From Sphagnum compactum (taxonomy: Eukaryota > Bryophyta > Sphagnopsida > Sphagnales), in contig OZ234494.1 of NCBI GenBank assembly GCA_965153455.1, positions 26,837,354 through 26,901,353 on the forward strand: a stretch of DNA of 64,000 nucleotides. The letters are read 5' to 3'. Positions 11,372 through 22,377 of the stretch are shown here, in pieces; position 1 is the first letter of the stretch; every line of letters begins with the position of its first letter. The position numbers and the translations under genes were made by a program. A model generated the notes under the pieces. That model worked only from the letters and a program-made list of their open reading frames with translations. It had not been told where the DNA came from and made no database searches.

Positions 11372-11678
11372 TGGTAACAAATAGGATATCTATTCAAGTG
11401 CAAACATAAATCTTTATTGAAAGGAAACTAAAACACGATGTTCACAACACAGAACATAACATCAAGAACTCCTCAAGGTTTTTGTCATATGAAATACACA
11501 AATTTGTAGAATGAAGAAAAGAGAACCAAACCATCAACACCAAGGTATTTAACTGAAAGACCAAACCACAAATAACCAAACTAATATAAGTAAATAAAGT
11601 AATTCAACCTTGTGAAAGTTACCTAGTTCTACTCCAGTAACTAATGAAGCCTAACAAGTTGAACTTAAATTTTCAACA
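11372..11678 (-). repeat. 5' LTR of the minus-strand Copia element
   Basis: This 307-bp LTR is collinear with 7122-7435. On the minus strand it starts TGTTGAAAATTTAAG and ends TATTTGTTACCA, where the last bases have lost the expected AACA end by one substitution. The primer-binding site abuts it. Confidence 0.87.
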
Positions 11679-13390
11679 AAAAAATATATCCATTTTAATT
11701 TATATGTGCATGTCAAAGTGCTCCTAGAAAAAATGCATGGGCTACAAAGTGGATTGAAAAAAAAAAAATCCAACATACAGTGTGGAAAACAATGAATCAC
11801 ACATTGCTTGCAAATTGGTCTTTTGGTACATGGTTGCTGAGTGGTTCAACTTATTCGCACTTAATATAATTTCATAGTGCCAACAATTTTTCAACAAAAC
11901 TTTTAACCCATCTAAAAATTCACTCACACTCTCTAATAGTGGTACGATGAACACTATCAATGTTTAATAAAAAAAAGATTTCAAATGCATATAAAAGATT
12001 TAGACATCATGCACTTGACATAGATCATTATAGAAACACATACATATGATAAAAACATATAGTATAAGCATTGTTTCATATGTAAACTGCATTTAAATTA
12101 ATCCAATTATGTGTTATATCGGAGAGGTGCCAAACACGTGTTTCCTTCAATGTTATTGACATGAAATTTTTATGTGTAAAGAAAGATGATAGACGATATT
12201 TATCAAAATAACAAATCCGCAATACCCATAAATGTATAAAACAATGGAGATAATTAATACCCTTTTGGGACATAAGTCTACATGGAATTGTTGAAGCTGA
12301 ATAGTGCTGACTAATTCCTCAACATTTTGTTGAGGGCACCAAAAAGGGTTATTTGTAAACTTAAAAGTTCTGATTTTTCACATTGTTGGATACTTCACAT
12401 CCAAGTTTACCAAAAACACAAAATTTCAAAAGCAATGCCAAAAAAATTATGTTATGGAGGACTAATGAACATTTCATTATGCAATTGACTAATTCGCAAA
12501 GTTCAACCATTTACTTTTGTACGGACAAAATGTTTAATGGTTTGTTGCAAGAAATATTGCAATAAGATCTTATAATGATGTGCATATTCCATGACATAAT
12601 GATCTCATGATGAAGAGGATGCATGCATCTCCACCTCATCAACCAACTTTTTACGATTAGTTTTCATTTCATGCACAATCAACAAAGTTTAGATACTTAG
12701 AGTTGAATATGAAGAAGATGTAAAGTAAAAAGGTTAAAATTATAAAGGCTTTCGTCTTGACGTTACCAAGACACTCACAACAAACCATAAATGTCACCAA
12801 AGGTCAAAAAACTACTTCATGCCTACAAACATGAAGCTACCTTGATTCCTTTAAATGCCTATCAATATTCAACCCATGGAATCTATGGCTATGAGAGTGC
12901 CATTACATTATTAGGGAATAACACAACGACAACAAGTTAAAAATATGGTTCATACCCCATCAATGATGTCCTTTGGGATCCCATCATCATTGGCCACATT
13001 TGTTGGTTGCAATAGCCAAGGTAGATCACACATAGATGTTTTACATTCCCAAACCCTAGATTGTGAGACCACAAAGGAGGACACCATGAGATTAGGTTGA
13101 AAACCACGACCTATAACAATCAAGATTTTTTTATAAGATATTAATTAGCAAGAGCAATGGTATTGACACAAATTCAACATATGAACAAAATAAGAATAAA
13201 TTGATTAGATTAATTAACAATCACCATCAACTTTTTTCAAGTTTAGACTATCGGCATGACAAAAGAGTAAATTGAATTCAATCCTCATTTTGAACTGCCA
13301 TGACTTCTTATAAACCATAAAAAATTAAAAATCATATGAATTCTTTTTATTTAAAACTCCAAAGACAAAGAATGGGTCAAATCAACATTA
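11679..13390. other. Intergenic DNA without a recognised gene
   Basis: Only short frames with no recognisable motif occur (60-72 codons). A segment near 12960-13090, read on the minus strand, could be a downstream exon of the rhodanese-like relic at 13.4-13.6 kb, but this is not secure. No RNA gene or repeat boundary was seen. Confidence 0.45.
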
Positions 13391-13465
13391 GACCACTAAG
13401 AACTTGAACATGAAGAATCATGTAAAGAGGAGAACGGAATGATGATGGGAAATAACAACAAGAGA

Positions 13466-13584
13466 GAGACCAACCAACTAGCTAGGCCCTTTATGTTGCC
13501 ATCAATGGCATACGCTCCTTTAAAACCATTGTTTGCGAACAACTTAACAATTGTTAGAGAGCTTCCATTCAACATGTTTCTCAT
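13466..13584 (-). pseudogene. Possible rhodanese-like exon relic
   Basis: On the minus strand a short frame reads LTIVKLFANNGFKGAYAIDG and continues NIKGLASW. This resembles the strand-helix end of plant rhodanese-like (sulfurtransferase) domains, where an ANGFKGAYAI(K/D)G...GW segment is common. The frame runs into low-complexity sequence after about 13470, and neither a CxxG active-site loop nor neighbouring exons could be placed with confidence. It may be a captured or decayed exon, or a chance likeness. Confidence 0.3.
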
Positions 13585-13649
13585 AAATAAAAGATATGAA
13601 TGAATTAAGGTTAAAAAGTAATTGAACCAAATTCAAAAAACAACTTTTA

Positions 13650-15320
13650 TTTAAAGGCAATTACTAATGTTAAGGTTGAATAATTTTAATGTAATTAAAG
13701 TCATTGATATAATTATTGTAATTATATTAATTCCATGACACTTAGTTACTTACAATTTCGATGAAATAAAATATATTCCAATATAAAATATTATACTGAT
13801 TATTTATATTTGATGAATAACAATAACATTACTATAATTAATGCATTATAAAATACTAGTAATTACTTTCCTTCTACATTAATCGTAATTTAAAACTCAG
13901 CTTTTTATTATTTTAAAAAATTAAAAAATTTTAAGCATTAAATTATTGCCAATAACATTTTCACATTAATTAAGATGATAATTCCCAATCATAAAATAAT
14001 CATTTTATGTATTAAAATTAATTATATTTTAATAATAAAAGTTAAATTTCATATCAGTAATTGAGAAGTTATGTCATATAATGAAGATTTTTATTGCAAA
14101 AGTTTATAATAATCTTAAAATATAAGCAAATTTGATGTAACTACTTTATTTTTAAACAAAAAGCTACATTGAATAATTGTAAGCATTACTCATTGTTTAC
14201 TTATTTACAGTAAATTTTTAGTATAGAAACCCTAAATGTTTTAGTAATAATAACTATCTATATTAACTTTAAAATATTGTAAAATATTGTAGTTACTGAA
14301 ATTATTTGTAAGAGAATTACAAGATTTTCATAATTAGTTTAGAATTGAAATTAAATATTCACAATCTATAATATATAATTTATAACTTTATTTGGTATTT
14401 AAATTCTAGAATAATCATAATTTTATTAAAATTATTAATGTAATGCCCATAACTACACGTATTGTAATATAAAAATTAAAATATTGATTTCCTGTAAATA
14501 CTTATCCATACTAATTTTTTTTTATAAATAATTGTAAGTGATAATATTTATTAATTATAGTATTTGAATTATTATTTTCTAATTGAACTTATTTATTCAC
14601 AATCTGTAATTTATAAATTTAAATCCGAGTTAAAATTTTGGAAAATTTATATGTAGTTGAAATAATTTTTGTAATGATTGTAATTGTATGAATTACTAAA
14701 AAGTACTTTAATTTTGTATTAAAAAAATTCTTTCGTTACTTATGCATGATATAATATTTGTATAGTAAATTCACATTAATTAGAAAAATTAATGTATGTT
14801 CAGGAAATTATTTTATTTGTAGTTAATAATTACGAATAAAACAAAACATTTACTTGACTAATAAATTTTTTTATAGTAATAAATGTTATTATAGTAGGTA
14901 ATTACTATAATTTGTTTAATATTACTTTAAAAATAAATAATTCATGTAGGAATTTATTTTCTAATAGCAATTGTTAATGCATTATTTATAATTTGAAAAA
15001 ATATATTCATCATATTTTTTATTATTATAGTAATTAGATTTTTTTACATAGAATTATATTATGTATAATTCGACCAGATTTTTAAAAGTAATAAAAAACA
15101 AGCTATTTATTTACTTATTTATCCATGAATTATGTATTGACAACTTGTGAATAACTAGATAGCTAGTTAGTTGACTATTAAGAAGTAATTAATCATTTAA
15201 ATAATTGATAATGAATACTTAATATTTTTAATGTATAATTGATATTTGAAATATATGTTAGATTGAATCATTATTAATTAAATGATTATCTAATTATCGA
15301 ATTGTGTTTTTAAATTTTTT
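13650..15320. other. Extremely A+T-rich block
   Basis: About 1.7 kb consists almost wholly of A and T, with repeated TAATTA, GTAATTA and AATAATTG words and very few G or C. It has no open frame of note, no clear tandem period and no terminal repeats. It could be decayed satellite or matrix-attachment-like DNA. The composition differs clearly from the merely A+T-rich DNA on both sides. Confidence 0.7.
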
Positions 15321-15569
15321 GAAATTGAAAACAAAAGGCATTAGGAAAGTTTTGGAGTTGCAATTTTGTTTGTGAATAAGTTGTAATTTCAAATTTTATC
15401 CCATATTATTTGTTTTCCATTCCTATTTTGAACACTATATAAATAAGGGGTGTGGTCATCGAATTACACATTACGAAATTTGTGAACATGGGATGAACCA
15501 ATCAAAAGGCTTAACCCAAAACAAAAACATATGTATATGCACAACTTTAAATTATTTATCTCCTAACCT

Positions 15570-16175
15570 ATTTATCTATTTATTTAGGTTATATTTAATT
15601 TGACCTACCTACTTATGACAACTTATGTACCTACCTACTTATGTACCTATTTATATGAGTAAGTATTTAGCCTTAGAAGGTAGGACCTACCTATTTACCT
15701 TTATACCTAAGTAGGTAGGTAGGTATGTAGCTTAGGTTTGTAGGCCATACTTACGTACCTAACTAGGTATCTACCAACTTTAAATTAATATTTTTCTATG
15801 AAATTCATTTAAAAATGTCATGTGGCATATTTACATTGGGCCGCGTGTCATCATATAAGTTCATGCAAGCATTTGAATTGAACGTCCCACATTATTTAAT
15901 AATAATAATAATAATAATAAATATTGGGACACATGGTTACACATCATTTGCCCTCAATTGTGACAAAAAATAATCACATGCGACAATACATATACAATGG
16001 AGTTAAAGGACGACCTTGTATTTGTTGATTTGTTTTTTCATCCAATACCCTTTGTCATTTGCAACAATATTGCATGTGACTTATCCAAGGCAACTAAGGG
16101 GATTTTAGTCGCAAATGTTGCTTGCGACTAAAATTTAATCGTAAAAACAAGTCGAAAATACATGTTTTTTTTCTA
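15570..16175. mobile_element. CACTA-like transposon end, right (tentative)
   Basis: Read on the minus strand from 16175 this begins ACATTAGAAAAAAAACATG and carries subterminal TTTTAGTCGCAAGCAAC and TTGCGACTAAAAT, then GACACGCGG-type and GGTAGGTA-rich blocks at 15600-15760. This is the same order as 9092-9760 but inverted. Whether the two ends once belonged to one element of about 7.1 kb is unclear, because a Copia 5' half lies between them. Confidence 0.38.
15897..15921 (+). repeat. (AAT)n microsatellite
   Basis: About eight AAT units in a row within the CACTA-like right end. Confidence 0.9.
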
Positions 16176-18054
16176 ATGTTTGCCCCTTCCCTTCATGTCA
16201 TTCACCATGACCTATGTGGCCCTCATAAAACTCTTCCTAATATCTTCTACCATCTCCTTCATATCCTTCCTCCCTATAGCTAACCTCTTGTTCATATTGT
16301 TGTTTTACTCCATACCCTTCTTCACCATAGCTTCCACTGTTTGCATAAAACATTTCCTAAGGTTTTTTGTCTCCATAACCTTCATACTCATCATTGCATC
16401 AATGTCTTTTTCCTTAGCCGACAATGATTCATCAGAAGTGGGCACAATGATTCACCTTTCTTACAAATTTCAACTTGGAATGTGTTAGAATGACAATTTC
16501 ATGTTGGAATGTGCAAAAGTGAAAAAAATTGGGTTTTAATATGATAGGACAAAATACTATGCACCTATATTTGTTCGACCTAAACCAGCTTTGAGGAAAA
16601 ATCATCATCACTAAAATTATTTTTTAAAATAATGTCATATCAACATCAAACAAATGAATATAAACATATAAGATACTCAAAATTCAACTTTTATTAATGC
16701 ATGTTTATTGATTATAAATGACAACTTGTCAAACATTCAACCATTTAATCATAGAGATTCAAAACCCATGACATGGGAAAACTTGAAATATGTATAACAT
16801 TTATGTAACCTTCTTTCATATGTAATTTACAATTTTAATAATATTACAAGAGGGTGCAAATACGAATCTAGGAGTCAAAAACCATGTCGAATAGTGGTGA
16901 GAGATGTGAACTTTCAATATACGTTTTTGTCTTGACATTTTAATGTTATGTTAATCATTCCAAGTTGTGTTAAATGACTAATATGAATTTTGAGGAATTC
17001 CAATTCAAATTTTATTAAATTTATTTGTGGGTTCTGGTTTGGGAAAATGACATTTGAACTTGAATAGTAATTGCGTCATATGTAGTTAATTTTGCAAAGG
17101 ACTAGGTAAATGATTTTTTTAATAAAATAATTTGATGGTAAAAAAATGATAATAACTTACTACCCACATTCAAAAAACATCCACAATTTAAAAGTTATGG
17201 AATTTTTAAAATTTTAAAATTCAAAGTATTTTTTCAAATTTTAGATTTGAAGAGTCATTTACCAAATGTAAATGGGGTGTAATGTACTTGACCTATAAAA
17301 AAAAGTTGTAGTTTATCATATAAGAAAAAAAACATAAAATAATTAACATATTTTGGTATGATTCAAAATTATGATAAATTTTCAAAATGAAACATAGAAC
17401 CTAGCAAAATCTCCAGGCTTAGAAAATTCATATTTATTCAATAATGATGAACAAAAAAATGTGATCTATTGGGGCAACTATATGTATTTCTAATAACAAG
17501 TTGTAAAACATTTCAATCAAAAATTATTTCATATGAAAAAGTGAAAAAAGGACAACATGTACAATTTAAAGATCTCAAAAAATCAATGTTATATAAAGTA
17601 ATTCATTGAACACATACTCACAACAAACAAAGTAAGAAACTTACATCACCAAATATTGTAATACATTTTCAGGCTTGGCATTCAAGTGTTGAATAATTAT
17701 TTTATTTTTCAAAATCCACTTCAACAATGAAATCCACCTTGGCAATGAGACAAATTGTTTATGAAAAATTTGCAACAAATATAGGCAAATTTGTGGGTAA
17801 GACTTTGAACCTTTAACATAATAAAATCTTTTTCGACATTTTTTACAATTGTTTTGCTCATGTTATGTTAAAAAATATAAGAAAAAAATGTTCTCAATTA
17901 TTGGATACCTATTCTCAACATGGTGGATTGACTTGAAGCAAAAAGCTCTTCGATTTCCACCAACTTTGGTATTTTCTTCCTCCCTTGTAGTTTCTTTGAA
18001 TCTTGACATTTGAAACATATAATTTTTAAAAACTTCAACATCTTTTAACACACA

Positions 18055-18088
<34 letters not shown>

Positions 18089-20950
18089 ACAAGAATAGCT
18101 ATAATGTAAAACAATTAGTAGATAATACACATCTACACTACTACTATTGGCCCAATTGTGAAATCATGACCTAATTAATTTCTGTCTCCGCAACCAATTT
18201 TTGTAATTTATTTGATTTTTCAGTCATAAAAATAGTTCAAAATGCATTTTCATCCACAACAAAACTTACAAAATCTTCTCCATTAAACTATATTCCTTTC
18301 AACAATGATCTTTTCAATAGTAACAAATTGTACAATATTTTTCAAGCAAATTGATTTTGATTAAATTAAATTTCCAATAAAAATGATTTTCAATATTAAA
18401 TAACTACCCCACCTTAAGTCCTTTAATTTACAAAATTATTGCCATGAAGTCATATTCATTAAGAATTTTGTAACAATTTCAAAAACACCCCCCAAATTTC
18501 CATAGACTTGTATTCAATTACTAAATTGGGCATATTATATCTAAATAGATAGATTATTAAAATTACTTATTCATATTTCAAATTTGGAATATTCTATATA
18601 TTCAATTTTATAATATTAATAATCAATTTACTTATTCAATGAAATAACCACCACACCTTAAGGTTAAAAAATAAAAAACTACCTCCATTTGAATTCTAGC
18701 CATTAAGGGCTTTCTAACAATATAATATCAACATCCCCAAATTTTCATTGCTCAATATGCATATCAACTAACAAAAAATTACATGTGTTCCTATATAACA
18801 CAAATTCAGTTGAGAAACGTGGTAACCCCTTGGAATTCAAATCCACATGACAAACTAAATATTATGTAACTTATGATTTTTCACAAATTCGTATCAAACG
18901 TTATTGTTGCATTGAATTTTAAGCTTGTAAATTATTCTAAAAGCTGGTAAAGTGTTTTGAAATATTGAACAATTTGAATGTTTTGTATAAGTCTAATAAT
19001 TGTTTAATATTCAAAATAATTATTCAATAATAAATATAAATATATATTTTTAATATTACAAATCCAACTTGATGCACTTCTAATCATCTAAGGCTTTCCA
19101 ATGATACCAAAAGCACAAAAGGGGGAGAAGGGTACCAAAATTTGAGAAATACAAGATGACAAGGACATTCCAATGAGACTAAAAATGCATTGTGGGGACA
19201 TCAAAATGTGAGAGATATAAAGAGGACAATAAAACAAACAATCTATCAAACTAACTTTTTTTCATAATCACACAAGGGAAAAAAATGAAACAATAAAGGA
19301 AGAATAAAGGAAAGACCTAATAAGGCATTAATGTGGATGCTTTTGGCCCTTTGATTAAATCACCACGTAAACATTTTATTAAAGGTGAAATCCATGCTAT
19401 TTAATTTTGTTCTTTCTCAAGATTTTTTTGAACATAATAAAAAGGGCCAAATTACAAATATAAATGATTCAATATTCAATTAAAATGAATTAGTCAATAT
19501 TTATTCAGTAATTTTGAATTCTTTTATGTTGTAAGTTAAAATATTACAAAACTCTTTCAATGCACCCGTATTCATTGTGGTCTTTTTATAAGTATTTAAA
19601 GTTGGTGAGGCATCAAGGTTCAAGGGATTTCAATATCACAAACAAGATAATACAAACAAACCACCTTCCTCATAAATAATTGTTTATAAATAAAATTGTC
19701 ATCGGTATGCAGAACATTAACAAAATGTTTACTTGGTGATAAGGAAACATTTGTCAAATATATATGAAACAATTAAAAATGCTCATAGAACAAAGAGGTG
19801 TGAAATTACCTATCAAGTCTTGATTTGAAATCCATTAGCTGATTGATGAAAATATACACAAGTCACTATTACACTTCATACAAGTTGAAACCTTTTCATA
19901 TTTTCCCAAACTTTTCATATTGTGAACCATTATGATCCAAATATTAGTATTAAATATAATTTTTATTGCGTTTTTTACTTACTAGCCACTTTTGAAGGTT
20001 AGCTAATAAGAAAGGAAATATATATAATAATAAAGAAGGGTGGTTTGTAAGGGGAGGTAACTAGGGCCATTGGTCCCCCCAACATATGGGACGATGGTCA
20101 TTTTCATCCATGTCATCAAATTTCATGCCATGTTTTGACAATTTTAAACTTATTGTTAACTTAATGGCTATTATGATTTTCACCCTTGTTTCAGATTGTA
20201 TGAACATCCATCTAATATGGTTCATTTGTCCCATCAAGTTTATGTATGCATAAATTTACCATAATGGGCAATTCCATTTTTAAATCTCACTTTCGTCCAA
20301 GTTGTTAGAGTTCATTCATTTCACCATACAATTGAATGCAATTATGTGATCAATTTCATATATGAACATAATACCATCCATCATCAAGTTTTATCCATAT
20401 GATTGAGATTGTGGAAATTGTAGACATTTCACTAGTACAAAACATGGGTATACAAATTACCTATGTTGAAATTTTACATTCATGAGCATAATTCTACACA
20501 TGCATGATATAGTTCATTTGTATTGAAGACTCCATCCAAGAACCTCAATTTCATTGAGGTAATTACACATTCCATCCATTGATACATTTTGTATCTTTGT
20601 GTTCAATTTCATCCCCAATCTATTTTATGTAGTTGGTATAGTTCCTTGTTGAGGTTTGTTTGGGTTCATATTTCCTTCATGTTAAATTTCTTTATACATA
20701 GCAAATTTCTTTTTATTTTCCCACCTTCCTTCCTTTCCGTCTTCCTTTATGTTTTTCCTCTCCACTTTCCTTGGTATGTTCTATGTTCCCTTATGTTCCC
20801 AAAGAATTCCCAATAGCACCATTTTTTGAAAAAAAATATCACAAATGATTTTCCAAAATGTTTTACCTTTTTTACATAAGATTTAACCTGGATGTGAAAA
20901 GCAGGTGCCTCTTCCTTGTCAAGTAAGTCTTTCAAGGGAGAGGATATACC
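16176..20950. other. Gene-poor A+T-rich intergenic DNA
   Basis: No gene is supported. The 102-codon frame at 16180-16488 encodes a strongly hydrophobic string, but it is low-complexity DNA next to the CACTA-like end and is probably not coding. The stretch contains a CA microsatellite (18049-18086) and two degenerate members of a dispersed repeat family (about 19069-19240 and 19559-19680). G+C rises sharply at about 20960. Confidence 0.55.
18049..18086 (+). repeat. (CA)n microsatellite
   Basis: A CA run of about 38 bases with one interruption (CAAA) near its start. Confidence 0.92.
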
Positions 20951-20959
20951 AATGCCCAC

Positions 20960-21235
20960 TACCACTTTTTACAACCGTCGGATATATGACACTGACGTGG
21001 GAGATTAATCCTCTTAGGAAAAATTGGAATACACCAAGATAAGTGAGATTTCCCGTCCTGGCGGCCTGATTTCGTATGGCTTCCTCCGCCGTTGGATTTA
21101 CCGCCTAGATCTAACGTCTCTGCTGACACGTCCACATGAACAGGTACGTAGTAGCAAGCTAGTTTAGCTGTAACGTGCTCGCCGTCTTTCCCATAAATCC
21201 TGTCTTTCCCATAATCATCGCTTCCCCCCTTTACC
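20960..21235 (+). promoter_or_regulatory. Probable promoter region of the RSA1-like gene
   Basis: G+C rises abruptly here, and the stretch contains plant promoter-type words: ACGT-core sites (TGACGTGG near 20994, GACACGTCC near 21126), GTAACGTG near 21171, and paired CCGTCGGAT / CCGTTGGAT words at about 20978 and 21092. No convincing TATA box is seen, and the transcription start is unknown. The assignment rests on position upstream of the minisatellite and start codon. Confidence 0.45.
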
Positions 21236-22215
21236 CTTGAATTCTCTCGTTCCCAAGATCATCTTTTCCTTTTTTAACTTACTTCCTTTTTCACAGAAAC
21301 AAACCTCCCTTCTTCTTTACCCCAAACTCCTCTCCTTTTTCTAATCTCATCGTCTCTCCTTTCACTGAAAGAAATTCCTTCTTTCTTTCCCGAGCTCAAC
21401 TTTTCCTCTTTCCCTCAACGTCTTCACAGAAATGCGCGTGGTCTCTTCATTTCCTGGAATTCCCTCTTTCCCAAGTTCATCTTTTTCCCCCTTCCCTCAA
21501 AGTCTTCACAGAAAATGCGCGTGGTCATTTCTTTCCCAAGTGCATCCTTTTTCCCCCCGTTCCCTCAATGTCATTACAGAAACGTGCCTCGTGTTCTCTT
21601 CTTTCCCTGAATTTCCCTCTTTCCTAATTTCAGCATTTCCCTCTTCCCTCCACGTCTTTACTGAAACGTGTCTCGTCCGATCATTTACTTAAATCCTCTC
21701 TTTCCCAAGCTCATCTTTCCGCCCTTTCCGCAACTGTCTGCGCTTGTTCTCTTCTTTTTCTTAAATCCTCTCTTTTTAAGCTCATCTTTTCCCGCGTCCT
21801 TAACGTCCCGTGTGTCGTCTCTTCTTTCCCGGAAATCCTCTCTTTCCTACATTCATCTTTTCCCCAGGTTCTCAACGTCAGTGCGTCAGCTCTTCTTTCC
21901 CTGAAATCCTCTCTTTCCTACATTCAGCTTTTCCCCACGCTCTCAAAAGTGAGTGCATCAGCTCTTCTTTCCCTGAAATCCTCTCCTTCCCAAGATCATC
22001 TTTTCCCCCCGGTTCTCAACGTCCTTGCGTCGTCTCTTCTTTCCCTTAAATTCTCTCTTTCCCGATGTTCATCTTTTCTCCCTGTCCTCAACTGTCCGTG
22101 CGTCATCTCTTCTTTCCCTTAATTCCTCTCTTTCTTAAGCTCATTTCTTCCCCGTCTATTCTTTCCCTTAAACTCTCTCCTTCCCAAGGCTCATCTTTTC
22201 GCTTTCCTCAACGTC
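21236..22215 (+). repeat. Pyrimidine-rich minisatellite upstream of the RSA1-like gene
   Basis: About 12-14 degenerate units of roughly 60-90 bp follow each other. The core is TCTCTTCTTTCCCTGAAATC, then CTCTCTTTCCCAAGCTCATC, then TTTTCCCC, CTCAACGTC and a TGCGTCG-like end. The left units carry an extra TTCACAGAAA(T)GCGCGTGG piece and are longer; the right units (21749-22105) are about 67-75 bp and most alike. The array ends about 165 bp before the start codon, so part or all may be 5' leader. Several ATG-initiated frames (for example 86 codons from 21432) run through the repeats. They repeat the same Ser/Phe/Pro-rich peptide and are probably not real genes, though they could act as upstream ORFs. 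Confidence 0.85.
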
Positions 22216-22377
22216 TTCTCCAGAAACCCAAACTCGCTGGGCAACGAGAGAGAGAAGAGAGGAGAGGAAGACGACGACGAAGAAGAAGAAGAACAACAAC
22301 ATTTGTGGCGGTGGAGATCATCATCGCGAGCGAGAGTTTTGAGGATATCGCATTGAGAAGGCATACAGGGAGTGAGG

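Larger units (their letters stand above)
7122..11678 (-). mobile_element. Minus-strand Ty1/Copia retrotransposon, interior disrupted
   Basis: Two same-orientation LTRs (7122-7435 and 11372-11678) enclose a primer-binding site at 11360-11371, read as TGGTATCAGAAC on the minus strand, and a polypurine tract at 7436-7443 next to the 3' LTR. Five A bases flank each side and may be the target-site duplication, though in an A-run this is weak. The order 5' LTR, leader, RT, RNase H, 3' LTR is correct for Copia. Gag, protease and integrase are not recognisable: coding sequence stops at about 9092, where a CACTA-like end starts, and retroelement leader resumes near 10440-10840. The LTRs differ at roughly 7% of positions by eye, so the insertion is not recent. 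Confidence 0.82.

Noticed and set aside
16180-16488. 102-codon hydrophobic frame beside the right CACTA-like end
   Set aside because: Low-complexity pyrimidine-rich DNA often gives such hydrophobic frames; the opposite strand gives Gly/Glu/Tyr-rich sequence with stops, so neither strand is convincing.
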